Assembly (NCBI RefSeq): GCF_008017535.1
Contig: NZ_VRUA01000007.1
Coordinates: 62,001-126,000 of the forward strand
Reading direction: 5' to 3'
Source of the DNA: Ottowia flava
GTDB taxonomy: Bacteria; Pseudomonadota; Gammaproteobacteria; Burkholderiales; Burkholderiaceae_C
Length of the DNA stretch: 64,000 bases
Numbering within the stretch: the first letter of the stretch is position 1; each line of letters opens with the position of its first letter. The notes beneath the pieces are model-generated. The model saw only the letters and a list, made by a program, of their open reading frames with translations. It ran no database searches and was not told the origin of the DNA. The translations under genes and the position numbers were made by a program. Below, piece after piece: positions 54,072 through 63,454 of the stretch.

Positions 54072-56086
54072 GCCGCCTGGGCCGCATCGGCGGCCGCGAG
54101 CGTCGGGCCGGCAAAGCCTTTGAAGCCGCCTTTTTTCAGGTGGATCAGCAAGAGCGAAATCGCCGCGGGCGTCACACCACTGATGCGGCCGGCCTGCCCC
54201 AGCGTATCCGGCCGGTGCTGTTGCAGCTTCTGCCGCACCTCGATCGACAGCGCGGTGATCTGCAGGTAGTCGAGGTCGGCGGGCAGGCGCAGGCTCTCGT
54301 AATAGGCCGTGCGCCCCACTTCCTCACGCTGCCGGTCGATGTAGCCCGAGTACTTGGCAGCGATCTCGACCTGCTCGACCACCGGACCAACGGCGTCTTC
54401 GCCCAATGTTTCACGTGAAACATCGGTGGAGCGGTGCTTGCCGTCGTCCATGCCCATCAGCGCGTCGTAGCTCACACCCGGGCGGCGCAGCAAGTCGAAC
54501 AGGTTGTGCTCATGCTCGATGGCCTTGCCTAGTACGCGCTCGGATTCCGTCGCAGGCAGATTGCGCGGGTTGACCCAGGTGGACTTCAATCGCTCTGTTT
54601 CACGTGAAACCGCATCGCGCTTGCGGCTGAACGCCTCCCAGCGCGCGTCGTCCACCAGACCCAGTTGGCGACCAACTTCCGTCAGACGCATGTCGGCGTT
54701 GTCTTCGCGCAGTTGCAGGCGGAATTCGGCGCGGCTGGTGAACATGCGGTAGGGCTCGGTCACGCCTTTGGTGATGAGGTCGTCGACCAGCACGCCCAAG
54801 TAGGCCTCGTCACGGCGCGGCAGCCATTGGCCGCCAAAGTCGTCGGCGCGGCCCTCCAGTTGGCGGCATTGCAGTGCGGCGTTGATGCCGGCAAACAGGC
54901 CCTGCGCCGCCGCCTCTTCGTAGCCGGTGGTGCCGTTGATCTGGCCTGCAAAGAACAGGCCGCCGATCTGCTTGGTTTCGAAGCTGCTTTTCAGGCTGCG
55001 TGGGTCGAAGTAGTCGTATTCAATGGCGTAGCCGGGGCGCAGGATGTGGGCGTTCTCCAGCCCCTTCATCGACCGCACCAGCGCCAGCTGGATGTCGAAC
55101 GGCAGGCTGGTGGAAATGCCGTTGGGGTAGACCTCATGCGTGTCCAGGCCTTCGGGTTCCAGAAAGATCTGGTGGCTTTCTTTATCGGCAAAGCGGTTGA
55201 TCTTGTCTTCCACGCTGGGGCAATAGCGCGGCCCCACGCCCTCGATCTTGCCGGTGAACATGGGGCTGCGGTCAAATCCGCTGCGGATGATCTCGTGCGT
55301 GCGCGCGTTGGTGTGCGTAATCCAGCACGGCACTTGCTGCGGGTGCATGTTGGCGCGGCCCATGAAGCTGAACACCGGCATGTGCGGGTTCTGGCCACCG
55401 GGCATGCCGTCGCCGGGTTGCTCTTCGCAGGCCGTGAAGTCGATGCTGCGGCCGTCCAGGCGCGGCGGCGTGCCGGTCTTCAGCCGGCCTTGCGGCAGTT
55501 TCAATTCCTTCAGGCGCGCGGACAGCGAGACCGCCGGGGGGTCGCCCGCGCGGCCGGCCTGGTAGTTGTCCAGCCCGACGTGGATGCGCCCGTCCAGGAA
55601 AGTGCCGGCCGTCAGCACCACGGTGCGGCCACGGAAGGCGATGCCGACCTGCGTCACGGCGCCGACCACGCGGCCGCCTTCCAGCAGCAGATCATCGACC
55701 GCCTGCTGGAACAGCCACAGGTTGGGCTGGTTCTCCAGCATGCGGCGGATGGCGGCCTTGTAGCGCACGCGGTCGGCCTGGGCGCGGGTGGCGCGCACGG
55801 CGGGGCCCTTGCTGCTGTTAAGGATGCGGAACTGGATGCCGCCCTCGTCCGTGGCCAGCGCCATGGCGCCACCCAGTGCATCCACTTCCTTCACCAGATG
55901 GCCCTTGCCGATGCCGCCGATGCTGGGGTTGCAGCTCATCTGGCCCAGCGTCTCGATGTTGTGGGTCAGCAGCAGGGTCTGGGCGCCCATGCGCGCGGCC
56001 GCCAGCGCGGCCTCGGTGCCGGCGTGGCCGCCGCCGACGACGATCACGTCGAAGTGCTGCGGATGGGTGTAGGTGGGTGGGGGCAC
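54068..56086 (-). CDS. mnmG: tRNA uridine 5-carboxymethylaminomethyl modification enzyme MnmG
   Basis: 672 residues from a GTG at 56086; no ATG stands in frame near the expected N-terminus and no clear Shine-Dalgarno was seen. [23 protein letters not shown] (FAD), [29 protein letters not shown] and [14 protein letters not shown] are MnmG motifs. With MnmE it modifies the wobble uridine of several tRNAs. Two parS-like sites lie in its coding sequence. Confidence 0.95.
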   Translation of the reverse strand: MPPPTYTHPQHFDVIVVGGGHAGTEAALAAARMGAQTLLLTHNIETLGQMSCNPSIGGIGKGHLVKEVDALGGAMALATDEGGIQFRILNSSKGPAVRATRAQADRVRYKAAIRRMLENQPNLWLFQQAVDDLLLEGGRVVGAVTQVGIAFRGRTVVLTAGTFLDGRIHVGLDNYQAGRAGDPPAVSLSARLKELKLPQGRLKTGTPPRLDGRSIDFTACEEQPGDGMPGGQNPHMPVFSFMGRANMHPQQVPCWITHTNARTHEIIRSGFDRSPMFTGKIEGVGPRYCPSVEDKINRFADKESHQIFLEPEGLDTHEVYPNGISTSLPFDIQLALVRSMKGLENAHILRPGYAIEYDYFDPRSLKSSFETKQIGGLFFAGQINGTTGYEEAAAQGLFAGINAALQCRQLEGRADDFGGQWLPRRDEAYLGVLVDDLITKGVTEPYRMFTSRAEFRLQLREDNADMRLTEVGRQLGLVDDARWEAFSRKRDAVSRETERLKSTWVNPRNLPATESERVLGKAIEHEHNLFDLLRRPGVSYDALMGMDDGKHRSTDVSRETLGEDAVGPVVEQVEIAAKYSGYIDRQREEVGRTAYYESLRLPADLDYLQITALSIEVRQKLQQHRPDTLGQAGRISGVTPAAISLLLIHLKKGGFKGFAGPTLAAADAAQAA
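54407..54422. promoter_or_regulatory. parS site in mnmG (perfect consensus)
   Basis: TGTTTCACGTGAAACA, identical to the universal parS consensus. It encodes part of [10 protein letters not shown] in MnmG, so it is kept while coding. Confidence 0.93.
54596..54611. promoter_or_regulatory. parS site in mnmG (15 of 16 bases)
   Basis: TGTTTCACGTGAAACC, one mismatch at the last base. It lies 174 bp from the perfect site, within AVSRETERL of MnmG. Confidence 0.9.
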
Positions 56087-56140
56087 GGCAAATGGCGGCG
56101 CTGCTGGCAGGCCGCGTCCTCTGAATTCGGGAAAGGCGCT

Positions 56141-56206
56141 TATTTTAAAGGCAATTGGCCATTCTGTCGCGACCACACTGCGCAGACAGCTACCCTTTTC
56201 ATAGCA
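56141..56206 (-). repeat. ~60-bp dispersed repeat, family 1, reverse copy (diverged)
   Basis: AAAGGCAATTGGCCATTCTG, then CTGCGCAGACAGCTACCC. It lies in the gap between the divergent mnmG and glutamate dehydrogenase genes. Confidence 0.65.
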
Positions 56207-56328
56207 TCTAAGCGCCGCCAATCGACCATCTCACGCCGCCCTGCTATGCTGACGGGCAGACCGTCAAGGCGCCCAGCCAAGGAATGCTGGGGCATGTATG
56301 TCGGTCCAACCAGGAGACCAAGACTTCC

Positions 56329-57702
56329 ATGGCTACCGCCAAATCCAAGAAGGCCTCGCCGGCCCCCGTCACCAAAGCTGCGCCGAAGACCTCGGCCGCG
56401 GCCGCCCCGGCGCCCACCAGCGCGCCCGTGCACCAGGTGCCGTCCTACCTCGATCCCAACCACCTTGGCCCCTGGGGTATCTACCTCACGCAGGTTGACC
56501 GCGTCACGCCCTACCTTGGGCCGCTCGCGCGCTGGGTCGAAACACTCAAACGCCCCAAGCGCGCGCTGATCGTCGACGTGCCCATTGAAATGGACAACGG
56601 CACCATCGCGCACTTCGAAGGCTACCGCGTGCAGCACAACGTCAGCCGCGGCCCCGGCAAGGGTGGCGTGCGCTTCCACCAGGCGGTGACCCTGTCTGAA
56701 GTGATGGCGCTGGCGGCCTGGATGTCGGTGAAGAACGCCGCCGTGAACGTGCCCTACGGCGGTGCCAAAGGCGGCATCCGGGTCGACCCGCGCACCTTGT
56801 CCAAGGGCGAGCTGGAACGCCTGACGCGCCGCTACACCAGCGAAATCGGCATCATCATCGGCCCGCACAAGGACATTCCGGCACCCGACGTCAACACCAA
56901 CGAGAAGGTGATGGCCTGGATGATGGACACCTACTCGATGAACGTCGGCGCCACCGCCACCGGCGTGGTCACCGGCAAACCGGTCGACCTGGGCGGCTCG
57001 CTCGGCCGACGCGAGGCCACGGGCCGCGGCGTGTTCACCGTGGGCGTTGAGGCGGCGCAGCAGATCGGCCTGCCGATCGCCGGCGCGCGCGTGGCGGTCC
57101 AAGGCTTCGGCAACGTGGGCGGCATCGCCGGCAAGCTGTTCGCCGAGGCGGGCGCCCTGGTCGTCGCGGTGCAGGACCACACCGGCGGCATAGCCAACGA
57201 CAAGGGCCTGAACGTGCCCAAACTGCTTGACCATGTGGCAGAAACCGGCGGTGTGGCCGGCTTCAAGGGTGCCGAAGCACTCAAGCCCGGCGAGTTCTGG
57301 GGCACCAAGTGCGACATCCTGATCCCCGCCGCGCTGGAAGGCCAGCTGACCAAGGAGAACGCCGGCAAGGTGAAGGCCAAGATGGTGATCGAAGGCGCCA
57401 ACGGCCCCACCACCCCCGAGGCCGACGACATCCTGCAGGACAAGGGCATCCTGGTCGTGCCCGACGTCATCGCCAACGCCGGCGGCGTGACGGTGAGCTA
57501 CTTCGAATGGGTGCAGGACTTCTCCAGCTTCTTCTGGAGCGAAGAGGAGATCAACCAGCGCCTGGTGCGCATCATGAAAGAGGCGTTTGCCGGTGTGTGG
57601 AACACCGCGCAACAGCACAAGGTCAGCCTGCGCACCGCCACCTTCATCGTGGCTTGTACGCGCATCCTGACGGCGCGCGATCAGCGCGGCCTCTACCCCT
57701 GA
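56329..57702 (+). CDS. Glu/Leu/Phe/Val dehydrogenase, probably glutamate dehydrogenase
   Basis: 457 residues from the ATG at 56329, which follows an AGGAG; a longer ORF begins at 56284. A low-complexity Lys/Ala/Pro tail of ~35 residues precedes the core. The core has [43 protein letters not shown] (substrate site with catalytic Lys), [30 protein letters not shown] (NAD loop) and [16 protein letters not shown]. It interconverts glutamate and 2-oxoglutarate. The extended N-terminus is unusual for GdhA. Confidence 0.93.
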   Translation: MATAKSKKASPAPVTKAAPKTSAAAAPAPTSAPVHQVPSYLDPNHLGPWGIYLTQVDRVTPYLGPLARWVETLKRPKRALIVDVPIEMDNGTIAHFEGYRVQHNVSRGPGKGGVRFHQAVTLSEVMALAAWMSVKNAAVNVPYGGAKGGIRVDPRTLSKGELERLTRRYTSEIGIIIGPHKDIPAPDVNTNEKVMAWMMDTYSMNVGATATGVVTGKPVDLGGSLGRREATGRGVFTVGVEAAQQIGLPIAGARVAVQGFGNVGGIAGKLFAEAGALVVAVQDHTGGIANDKGLNVPKLLDHVAETGGVAGFKGAEALKPGEFWGTKCDILIPAALEGQLTKENAGKVKAKMVIEGANGPTTPEADDILQDKGILVVPDVIANAGGVTVSYFEWVQDFSSFFWSEEEINQRLVRIMKEAFAGVWNTAQQHKVSLRTATFIVACTRILTARDQRGLYP

Positions 57703-57711
57703 TGTACCGCA

Positions 57712-57735
57712 GGGCGGTGCCGGTGCGCACCGCCC
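57712..57735 (+). terminator. Hairpin just past the glutamate dehydrogenase gene
   Basis: Stem GGGCGGTGC (57712-57720) / GCACCGCCC (57727-57735) with a 6-nt loop, 9 bp after the stop. No T-run follows, so termination may need Rho. Confidence 0.5.
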
Positions 57736-57760
57736 CAGGCCCATCTGCGGTGGCGCAAGC

Positions 57761-58025
57761 TCAATGCGCCACGCCTTGCATCCAGGCGCTGCGGATCAGC
57801 TGACCGCACTGGAACGAATCGAAACCGCTGCCCGACTGATCGGCCCGCGCCACGATGCCGTACCAGGTCTTGCTGGCATCCATCCACGGGTAGAAACCGA
57901 ACGAGCCGGCGCTGGTAGCCGGGTTGGTGCAGACCGCGTGCGCGCCCAAGCACCCGTGGACCCGACGGTAGGCGCACCGCCTTTCCGGCGTCTGTACCGA
58001 GGTGTCTGGCGTGCAAAGGTCGCAC
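57761..58025 (-). pseudogene. C-terminal remnant of a serine hydrolase (beta-lactamase family)
   Basis: A minus-strand frame reads CLGAHAVCTNPATSAGSFGF, YPWMDASKTWYGIVARADQ, SGSGFDSFQCGQLIRSAW and stops at 57761. This looks like the extreme C-terminus of a class-C-type serine hydrolase (the SFGFYPW and YYG-type strands), but the body of the enzyme is absent; the CDF gene ends at 58064. No start codon with a Shine-Dalgarno exists. Most likely a decayed fragment. Confidence 0.5.
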
Positions 58026-58063
58026 CGCAGCGCCTCGGCCGTGGTGTGGGGCGCCCGACAGGC

Positions 58064-59035
58064 TCAGCCGTTGCCCTCGGCGCCCCGCCGTTGCCGGCGC
58101 CGCAGCCGTTCGGCCCAGGCCTGCGGCGTCTGCGGCTTGACGAACAGCGCAATCACGTCAGGCGCCGTGCGCTGCAACACCGCTTCGATGCGCTCGATGC
58201 AGGCCTCGATCTCCACCGCCGTCATGGCGTCGTCGAAAGCAACGCTGATCGCGGCAATCACCGTGTGCGGCCCCTGCTGCGACGTGATCACGCCGTTGAT
58301 CGTGCGGATGCCCGGCTCGCCCTGCGCTGCTTCCAGAATCAGGCGGCGCACGCGCGGCAGGGCCGGCTCGCCCATCAGCAGACCCTTGGTCTCGACGGCC
58401 AGGAAATAGGCGGTCGCCGCCAGCACCCCACCGATCAGGATCGAAGCGATGCCGTCGGCCTCCGGCAGCTCCAGCAGGTGGCTGGCCGCCACACCGGCCA
58501 GCGCGATCATGAGGCCCAGCATCGCTGCACTGTCCTCGAACAGCACGACGAACGTGGTCGGATCCTTGCTGTCGCGCACCGCCTGCAAGGTGTCGACCTC
58601 GCCGCGCGCCCGCTTGAACTCGCGCCAGGCGACCCACCACGAAGCGCCCTCGAACGCCATCGCCGCAAGCAGGACGACGTAGTTGATGATCGGCCGCTCG
58701 ATCGGCTCAGGGTGGCGCAAGTGGTGCACGCCTTCGTACAGCGAAACCCCTGCGCCCAGCGCAAACACGAGCAGCGCGACGATGAATGACCAGAAATACA
58801 GCTCGCGCCCATAACCGAACGGATGCGACTCGTCTGCCGGCCGGCGCGCGCGCTTCATGCCATAGAGCAGCAGCACTTCGTTGCCGGTGTCGACCAGCGA
58901 GTGCACACCTTCGCTCAACATGGCCGAACTGCCGGTCAACGCCGCCGCGATGAACTTGACCACTGCCACGGCCAGGTTGCCAGCCATTGCCGCGTACACC
59001 ACCATGCGGCTGGAATCGGCCTGCTGCGTTGTCAT
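58064..59035 (-). CDS. Cation diffusion facilitator family transporter
   Basis: 323 residues with six membrane segments. SAMLSEGVHSLVDTGNEVLLLYG carries the first metal-site acidic/His pair, and GVAASHLLELPEADGIASILIGGVLAA is typical of the second. A cytoplasmic domain follows. It exports divalent metals such as Zn2+, Co2+ or Fe2+. No regulator or binding protein lies beside it. Confidence 0.9.
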   Translation of the reverse strand: MTTQQADSSRMVVYAAMAGNLAVAVVKFIAAALTGSSAMLSEGVHSLVDTGNEVLLLYGMKRARRPADESHPFGYGRELYFWSFIVALLVFALGAGVSLYEGVHHLRHPEPIERPIINYVVLLAAMAFEGASWWVAWREFKRARGEVDTLQAVRDSKDPTTFVVLFEDSAAMLGLMIALAGVAASHLLELPEADGIASILIGGVLAATAYFLAVETKGLLMGEPALPRVRRLILEAAQGEPGIRTINGVITSQQGPHTVIAAISVAFDDAMTAVEIEACIERIEAVLQRTAPDVIALFVKPQTPQAWAERLRRRQRRGAEGNG

Positions 59036-59212
59036 GGCGGGGTGCCGCGGCTGGTCGCGCGTGCTAAAGCATTACCGCTCGGGCGCTGAATACGTCAGGC
59101 ACACACCCGCACAGGACATTGGACGCGCCAGCGTGGCTTCGGTGAATGTCATGGCCGCTTGTCCAGAGCCCTGGAGACTGCGAGCGGCCGGCGCAGGCGC
59201 GGCCCGCAAGCG

Positions 59213-59398
59213 TCATTTCAACGCGTTGCCAATCGCCTTGCCGCCCAGCATGGCCAACACCAGCATGACCACCGCAACGACGAGAAACAGAATGAACAGG
59301 ATCTTGGCGATGCCAGCCGCGCCCGCGGCAACACCACTGAAGCCCAGTAAACCGGAGATCAACGCGATCACGGCGAAAATAATGGCCCACTTCAACAT
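59213..59398 (-). CDS. DUF1328 small membrane protein
   Basis: 61 residues, two membrane helices: [21 protein letters not shown] and [22 protein letters not shown]. It matches the YtjA/DUF1328 family, widespread in proteobacteria and of unknown function. AGAGGA precedes the ATG at 59398; the ORF extension to 59539 is not used. Confidence 0.9.
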   Translation of the reverse strand: MLKWAIIFAVIALISGLLGFSGVAAGAAGIAKILFILFLVVAVVMLVLAMLGGKAIGNALK

Positions 59399-59543
59399 GG
59401 TTGGATTCCTCTTTTTTTCGTGTACAGACGGTTTTCGGGTTTGTTGTCGACGATTGTGGGCAGGGCATGTGTCCGGCCGGCGTCGGCGAGCGAGGCCGCA
59501 CGCCGTAGGACAACGCTGCACACAGGCAGTACCTTGCACCGCG

Positions 59544-59605
59544 TATTAGCTATATTTCTGGAAGCTGCCTGCGCATTACCAGCAAGGGCTTTGACCTGCT
59601 TTGAT
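59544..59605 (+). repeat. ~60-bp dispersed repeat, family 1, forward copy
   Basis: TTTCTGGAAGCTGCCTGCGC, then ATTACCAGCAAGGGCTTTGA. It runs up to the TTG start of the YkgJ-type gene. Confidence 0.6.
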
Positions 59606-59891
59606 CGATAACACCGCTCGCCCCGACTGCCGCCCGGGATGCGGCGCCTGCTGCATCGCACCATCGATCAGCTCGCCGATTCCGGGCATGCCGCAGGGCA
59701 AACCGGCCGGTGTGCGCTGCGTGCAGCTGGACGCCGACCTGCGTTGCCGCCTGTTCGGTCGGCCCGAGCGCCCGGCAGTTTGCGGCGGGCTGCGCCCCGA
59801 ACACGCCATGTGCGGTCCCGCCGACGACGGCGGCGCGCACGCGATGCGCTGGCTCACCGCGCTCGAGCGCGCGACGGCCGCAGCCGACTGA
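59601..59891 (+). CDS. YkgJ family cysteine-cluster protein
   Basis: 96 residues. [24 protein letters not shown] (C10, C14, C17, C18), then [26 protein letters not shown], is the YkgJ family CxxxCxxCC zinc/iron-binding layout. The start is a TTG at 59601, since an in-frame stop lies at 59592-59594 and there is no later Met before the motif. Function unknown; probably cytoplasmic. Confidence 0.85.
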   Translation: MIDNTARPDCRPGCGACCIAPSISSPIPGMPQGKPAGVRCVQLDADLRCRLFGRPERPAVCGGLRPEHAMCGPADDGGAHAMRWLTALERATAAAD

Positions 59892-60316
59892 CGTCTGGCA
59901 GCGCGGCCGCGCGCCCGTGCCAGGCAGCCGCAGCCGCAGCCGCGCGATCGGATCTTGAATGTGCTTTTTTTTACCCGCCTGTCCTCCCTGACTGCTGGTG
60001 CCCCCCTTGCCAGGGGCGTGCGCGCTGGCCGGCAAGTCGGCGACAGCGCGCACCCATTAAATTTATGTTTTAAAGCATAGGGATAAGTGCCTGCGGGAAG
60101 CCCGTGCTCACTGCGCGACAAAGGCCCGAGCCGTGACGTAGTTGGCGTTGGCTGCCACGGGTGTCCTGTACCCGGCACGGCAGCGCGTCGATGCGCGCTC
60201 GGGCCACCTCCACGCCAAATGCCGATCTTTGGTACGCTGGTTGTGGCCCGGGTGACGTGCCTGCAGTCAAGCCGCACGCGCCGCACCCGCGCCTTGTTCA
60301 ACCCTGGAGCCGTTTC
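59892..60316. other. Non-coding gap, nothing recognised
   Basis: About 425 bp before the glutathione transferase gene. It contains a run of eight T at about 59964 and an AT-rich patch (AAATTTATGTTTTAAAGCAT) at about 60059. No RNA gene, repeat copy or credible ORF was recognised. Confidence 0.4.
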
Positions 60317-60922
60317 ATGAAACTGTTTTATTCCGCCGGCGCCTGCTCGCTGTCGCCCCACATCGCACTGGAAGAGTCCGGGCTGAAGTACGAAGCCATT
60401 TCCGCACCGACCAAGACCAAAGTGCTGCCGGACGGCTCGGACTACCGCAAGATCAACCCGCTGGGCTACGTGCCTTACCTGGTGTTAGACGACGGGACCG
60501 GCCTGCGCGAAGGCCCGGCCATCGTGCAGTACATCGCCGACCAGGCGCCCGACAAGAAGCTGGCGCCACCCAACGGCACGCTCGCGCGCTACCAGTTGCA
60601 GAGCTGGCTGAACTTCATCGGCACCGAAGTCCACAAGAACTTCAGTCCGCTGTTCAATCCGGCCATGCCCGAAGAGGCCAAGAAGCTGTTCGTCACCAAC
60701 CTGCTCGGCCGCCTGAAGTGGGTGGATGGCGAACTGGCCGGCAAGTCCTACCTGATGGGCGACGACTTCACCGTGGCCGACGGCTACCTGTTCGTGGTGA
60801 CCAACTGGGCCAAACCGATGAACATCGACCTGTCGGATCTGCCCAACCTGCTGGCGTTCCGCGAGCGCGTGGCCGCGCGTCCTGCGGTGCAGCGTGCGAT
60901 GCAGGCCGAAGGACTGACCTGA
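60317..60922 (+). CDS. Glutathione S-transferase
   Basis: 201 residues, beta-class. MKLFYSAGACSLSPHIALEE with the catalytic Cys10, NPLGYVPYLVLDDG (cis-Pro) and EGPAIVQYIADQAPD in the thioredoxin-like half; FTVADGYLFVVTNW (N-capping box) in the helical half. It conjugates or reduces electrophiles with glutathione. The start at 60317 replaces an ORF start at 60161. Confidence 0.95.
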   Translation: MKLFYSAGACSLSPHIALEESGLKYEAISAPTKTKVLPDGSDYRKINPLGYVPYLVLDDGTGLREGPAIVQYIADQAPDKKLAPPNGTLARYQLQSWLNFIGTEVHKNFSPLFNPAMPEEAKKLFVTNLLGRLKWVDGELAGKSYLMGDDFTVADGYLFVVTNWAKPMNIDLSDLPNLLAFRERVAARPAVQRAMQAEGLT

Positions 60923-60985
60923 TCGCAGACGGGATGCGCAAGCGCGCACAACCACGGCAGAGGTTGTGCGAGCATTGCCTGGTCA

Positions 60986-61050
60986 AGCTACTTTTTTAAT
61001 AGCTGATCACGCTTATTGCTATTGCGCTGGCGGCCAATATACTCAAAAAC
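60986..61050 (+). repeat. ~60-bp dispersed repeat, family 1, forward copy
   Basis: TTTTTTAATAGCTGATCACG, then CTTATTGCTATTGCGCTGGC and GGCCAATATACTCAAAAA. It lies between the convergent transferase and binding-protein genes. Confidence 0.7.
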
Positions 61051-61079
61051 CGATTCGATCGCCATCAGCGCGGTGGCGA

Positions 61080-61946
61080 TCACAGCACGGGCGGCGCCGG
61101 CTGCTTGCTGGGCTTGCGCCAGGCGTCGGTGGTCATGTGGTCCACCTGCACACTGTTGCTGATCGCCAGTTGCTTGCCCTGCGTGCCGCTCAGCACCTTT
61201 TGCATGGCGCGGTCGACAGCAGCCTGCAACGCCCGGTCGCCCTTGCGCATGACGAGGGCGTAGGGCTCCACCGTCAGCTGCTCTCGGCGCAGGGCCAACG
61301 CGGGGTCTTTGGGGATCATCAGCTCGTCGGCGACCAGCGTGTCGATGGTCTTGTTCTTGAGCAGTTGCACGCCCTCGCCGTAGCTGCTGACTTCGCGCAC
61401 CGGGCCCAGCAACAGCGTGGCGGCCTTCTTGGCGGCGTAGGTCTTCATCAGCCCCTGCGCGGTGGAGCCGCGCAGCACGCCGGTGCGGCCGAATTCGCGC
61501 GGCGACGCGTACTGCGTGTCGCCGGCGCGGTAGGCGGCCACTACGCGCGACACGTAGAAGGTGTCGGAAAAATCCACCAATTCGGCGCGCGCGGCGGTGT
61601 TGGACGTGATGCCGCAGTGCAGGTCGATCTTGCCGTCTTTCAACATGCTGAACGAATCGAACAGCGACACCGGTTCGAACTTCACGGCGATAGGCGCCTT
61701 CAGCTCTTCACTCATGTGCTGCACGATGGCCTGGCACAGGCCCCAGCTGAAGCCGGCCGGCTTGCCATTGCCGTCCAGGTACGAAAACGGTTGCGCATCC
61801 TTGCGCACACCGAGGGTGATGCTCTTGCTGGCCGCGATCTTGGCCAGCGTATCGGCGGGCGCCGACTGCGCGAACGCGGGCGCGGTGGACAGGACGGCCG
61901 CGCACAGCACGGCGCGGTGAATCAGGGTGGCAACAACGGGACGCAT
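61080..61946 (-). CDS. Amino-acid-type ABC transporter substrate-binding protein
   Basis: 288 residues. The signal peptide MRPVVATLIHRAVLCAAVLS is cleaved after AFA. Cluster-3 binding protein features: ITLGVRKDAQPFSYLDGNGKPAGFSWGLCQAIV, DGKIDLHCGITSNTAARAELVDFSDTFYV and EPYALVMRKGDRALQAAVDRAM. A polar amino acid or a similar ligand is likely. It is an orphan without permease or ATPase nearby. The start at 61946 sits at the signal peptide; the ORF extends to 62048. Confidence 0.9.
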   Translation of the reverse strand: MRPVVATLIHRAVLCAAVLSTAPAFAQSAPADTLAKIAASKSITLGVRKDAQPFSYLDGNGKPAGFSWGLCQAIVQHMSEELKAPIAVKFEPVSLFDSFSMLKDGKIDLHCGITSNTAARAELVDFSDTFYVSRVVAAYRAGDTQYASPREFGRTGVLRGSTAQGLMKTYAAKKAATLLLGPVREVSSYGEGVQLLKNKTIDTLVADELMIPKDPALALRREQLTVEPYALVMRKGDRALQAAVDRAMQKVLSGTQGKQLAISNSVQVDHMTTDAWRKPSKQPAPPVL

Positions 61947-62112
61947 AAGAAGCTTTCTTGCAACGGTCTTGCGCGGCCGACCTCCGGCGCGCTCCGGCGC
62001 GCATTGTTGGCGCCGCAACGGGCGCCGCCTAGGTCTATGGCGCCACAACGGTGCCCAGTATGCGCACTAGTTCCGCCATCGGTGCAAGCGCCCGACGCGC
62101 CCGCGCAATAAG

Positions 62113-63324
62113 TCACATCAGCGGCTTCTGCCGCCAGGCCATCAGAGCGCCCAGCCACAGCGCGCCGGCCGAATACACCAGCCCGCGCGCCAGCCCACCC
62201 GCGCCGTCGGCCACCCAGCCCACCACGGTTGGCCCGACGATCTGGCCCAGCGCGAACAAGATGGTGAAGGCACTGATGCCCGCCGCCCACTGCGGCTGCG
62301 GCAGGTTGTGGCGCACAAAGGCCGTGGTCGACGCCACCACCGACAGGAACACCGCGCCAAACAGCAGGCCCGAGGCCAGCACCACCGGCCACGCGCCGGT
62401 CAGCGCCGGCAGCACCGTGGCCACGCCCAGCAGCGCGTTCAGCAGCGCCAGCGCACCGCCGCCTTTGGCGCGGTTGAGCAAGCCGGCCCAGATGCGCGCC
62501 GACGCCACCACCGCCAGCCCCAGCAAGGCGTAGAACAGCGTGATGGCGCCGGGGCGCACGCCTTGCTCGCGCAGCAGCGCGATCACAAAGGTCATGTAAC
62601 CGATGTAGCCCACACCAAACAGCGTGTAGCCAACCAGGGCCGGCACCATGCGCCGCCAGGGCAGGGGATGGTGAACAGAATTGGCCTTTGGCCCTACAGC
62701 CACCTGCGCAACCAGCTCCTCTTTTTGAAGTACCCTGGCAGGCCACAGCAAGCCCAGCGTGGCCAGCACGCAGGCCAGCGCCAGCCCCCACCAGGCCCAG
62801 GCCCAGGCGTGCGGGGCCGCCGCGCCCGCCGCCAGCAGCGCCGGCACGCCCAGCGCCGACACCACGATGCCCCAGCCCGTGCCGCCGTAGTACAGGCCCA
62901 GCAGCAGGCCGGCGTGCTCCGGCGCGCGCGCGCCCAGGCGCGCCGCCATCAGCCCGCCGGCCACAAACACCAGCGCGCTGGCCGCGCCCGCCAGCGTGCG
63001 TTGCAGCATCAGCGGCCCGGCCGCGGTGAAAAAGCCCGACGCCGCCATGAACACGCTGGCCAGCAGCGCGCCGCCCAGCAGCACGCGCGACGCGCCAAAG
63101 CGGCGGATCAGCCGCGGCGTGGCCAGCGCGCCGATCAGGTAGCCCAGCGCGTTGGCGGTGTTCATGGCGCCGGCCAGGGTGTAGCTCCAATCCAGGTCCT
63201 CGCGCATCACCGGCAGCAGCAGCCCGTAAGCGAAGCGCGTCACGCCCAGCGACACGGCCGCGCCCAGCGACAGGGCAAGCGCCAGCCACAGCAGGCGGCG
63301 CAGGGAAGACTCGGGCGCGGGCAT
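62113..63324 (-). CDS. MFS transporter (YbfB/YjiJ family) with repeat-derived loop
   Basis: 403 residues, about twelve membrane helices. It opens LSLGAAVSLGVTRFAYGLLLPVMREDLDWSYTLAGAMNTANALGYLIGAL, typical of the YbfB/YjiJ group. Between helices six and seven the loop VLQKEELVAQVAVGPKANS is encoded by a family-1 repeat; the flanking sequence reads on in frame, so the insertion falls in the tolerant central cytoplasmic loop. The start at 63324 replaces an ORF start at 63576. Substrate unknown. Confidence 0.9.
   Translation of the reverse strand: MPAPESSLRRLLWLALALSLGAAVSLGVTRFAYGLLLPVMREDLDWSYTLAGAMNTANALGYLIGALATPRLIRRFGASRVLLGGALLASVFMAASGFFTAAGPLMLQRTLAGAASALVFVAGGLMAARLGARAPEHAGLLLGLYYGGTGWGIVVSALGVPALLAAGAAAPHAWAWAWWGLALACVLATLGLLWPARVLQKEELVAQVAVGPKANSVHHPLPWRRMVPALVGYTLFGVGYIGYMTFVIALLREQGVRPGAITLFYALLGLAVVASARIWAGLLNRAKGGGALALLNALLGVATVLPALTGAWPVVLASGLLFGAVFLSVVASTTAFVRHNLPQPQWAAGISAFTILFALGQIVGPTVVGWVADGAGGLARGLVYSAGALWLGALMAWRQKPLM
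62670..62736 (-). repeat. ~60-bp dispersed repeat, family 1, copy inside the MFS gene
   Basis: AACAGAATTGGCCTTTGGCC, then CTACAGCCACCTGCGCAACC and AGCTCCTCTTTTTGAA; nearly identical to the copy at 38011-38076. Confidence 0.85.
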
Positions 63325-63454
63325 GCGCGCATTGTGGAGCAGGCGTGCGGCCGCGCGCCGCGCCGTGGCGACAGCGGCGCCCGCCCGCGCCGCGCACGAT
63401 CGGCGCACAATGATCGGCCACTTCGACACCGCGCCAGCCGCAAGGACCCTTCGT

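Noticed and set aside
59892-60316. Possible small ORFs or an RNA gene in the gap before the glutathione transferase
   Set aside because: Frames have shadow-like composition and no ribosome site; no tRNA-like cloverleaf or terminator pair was found by eye.
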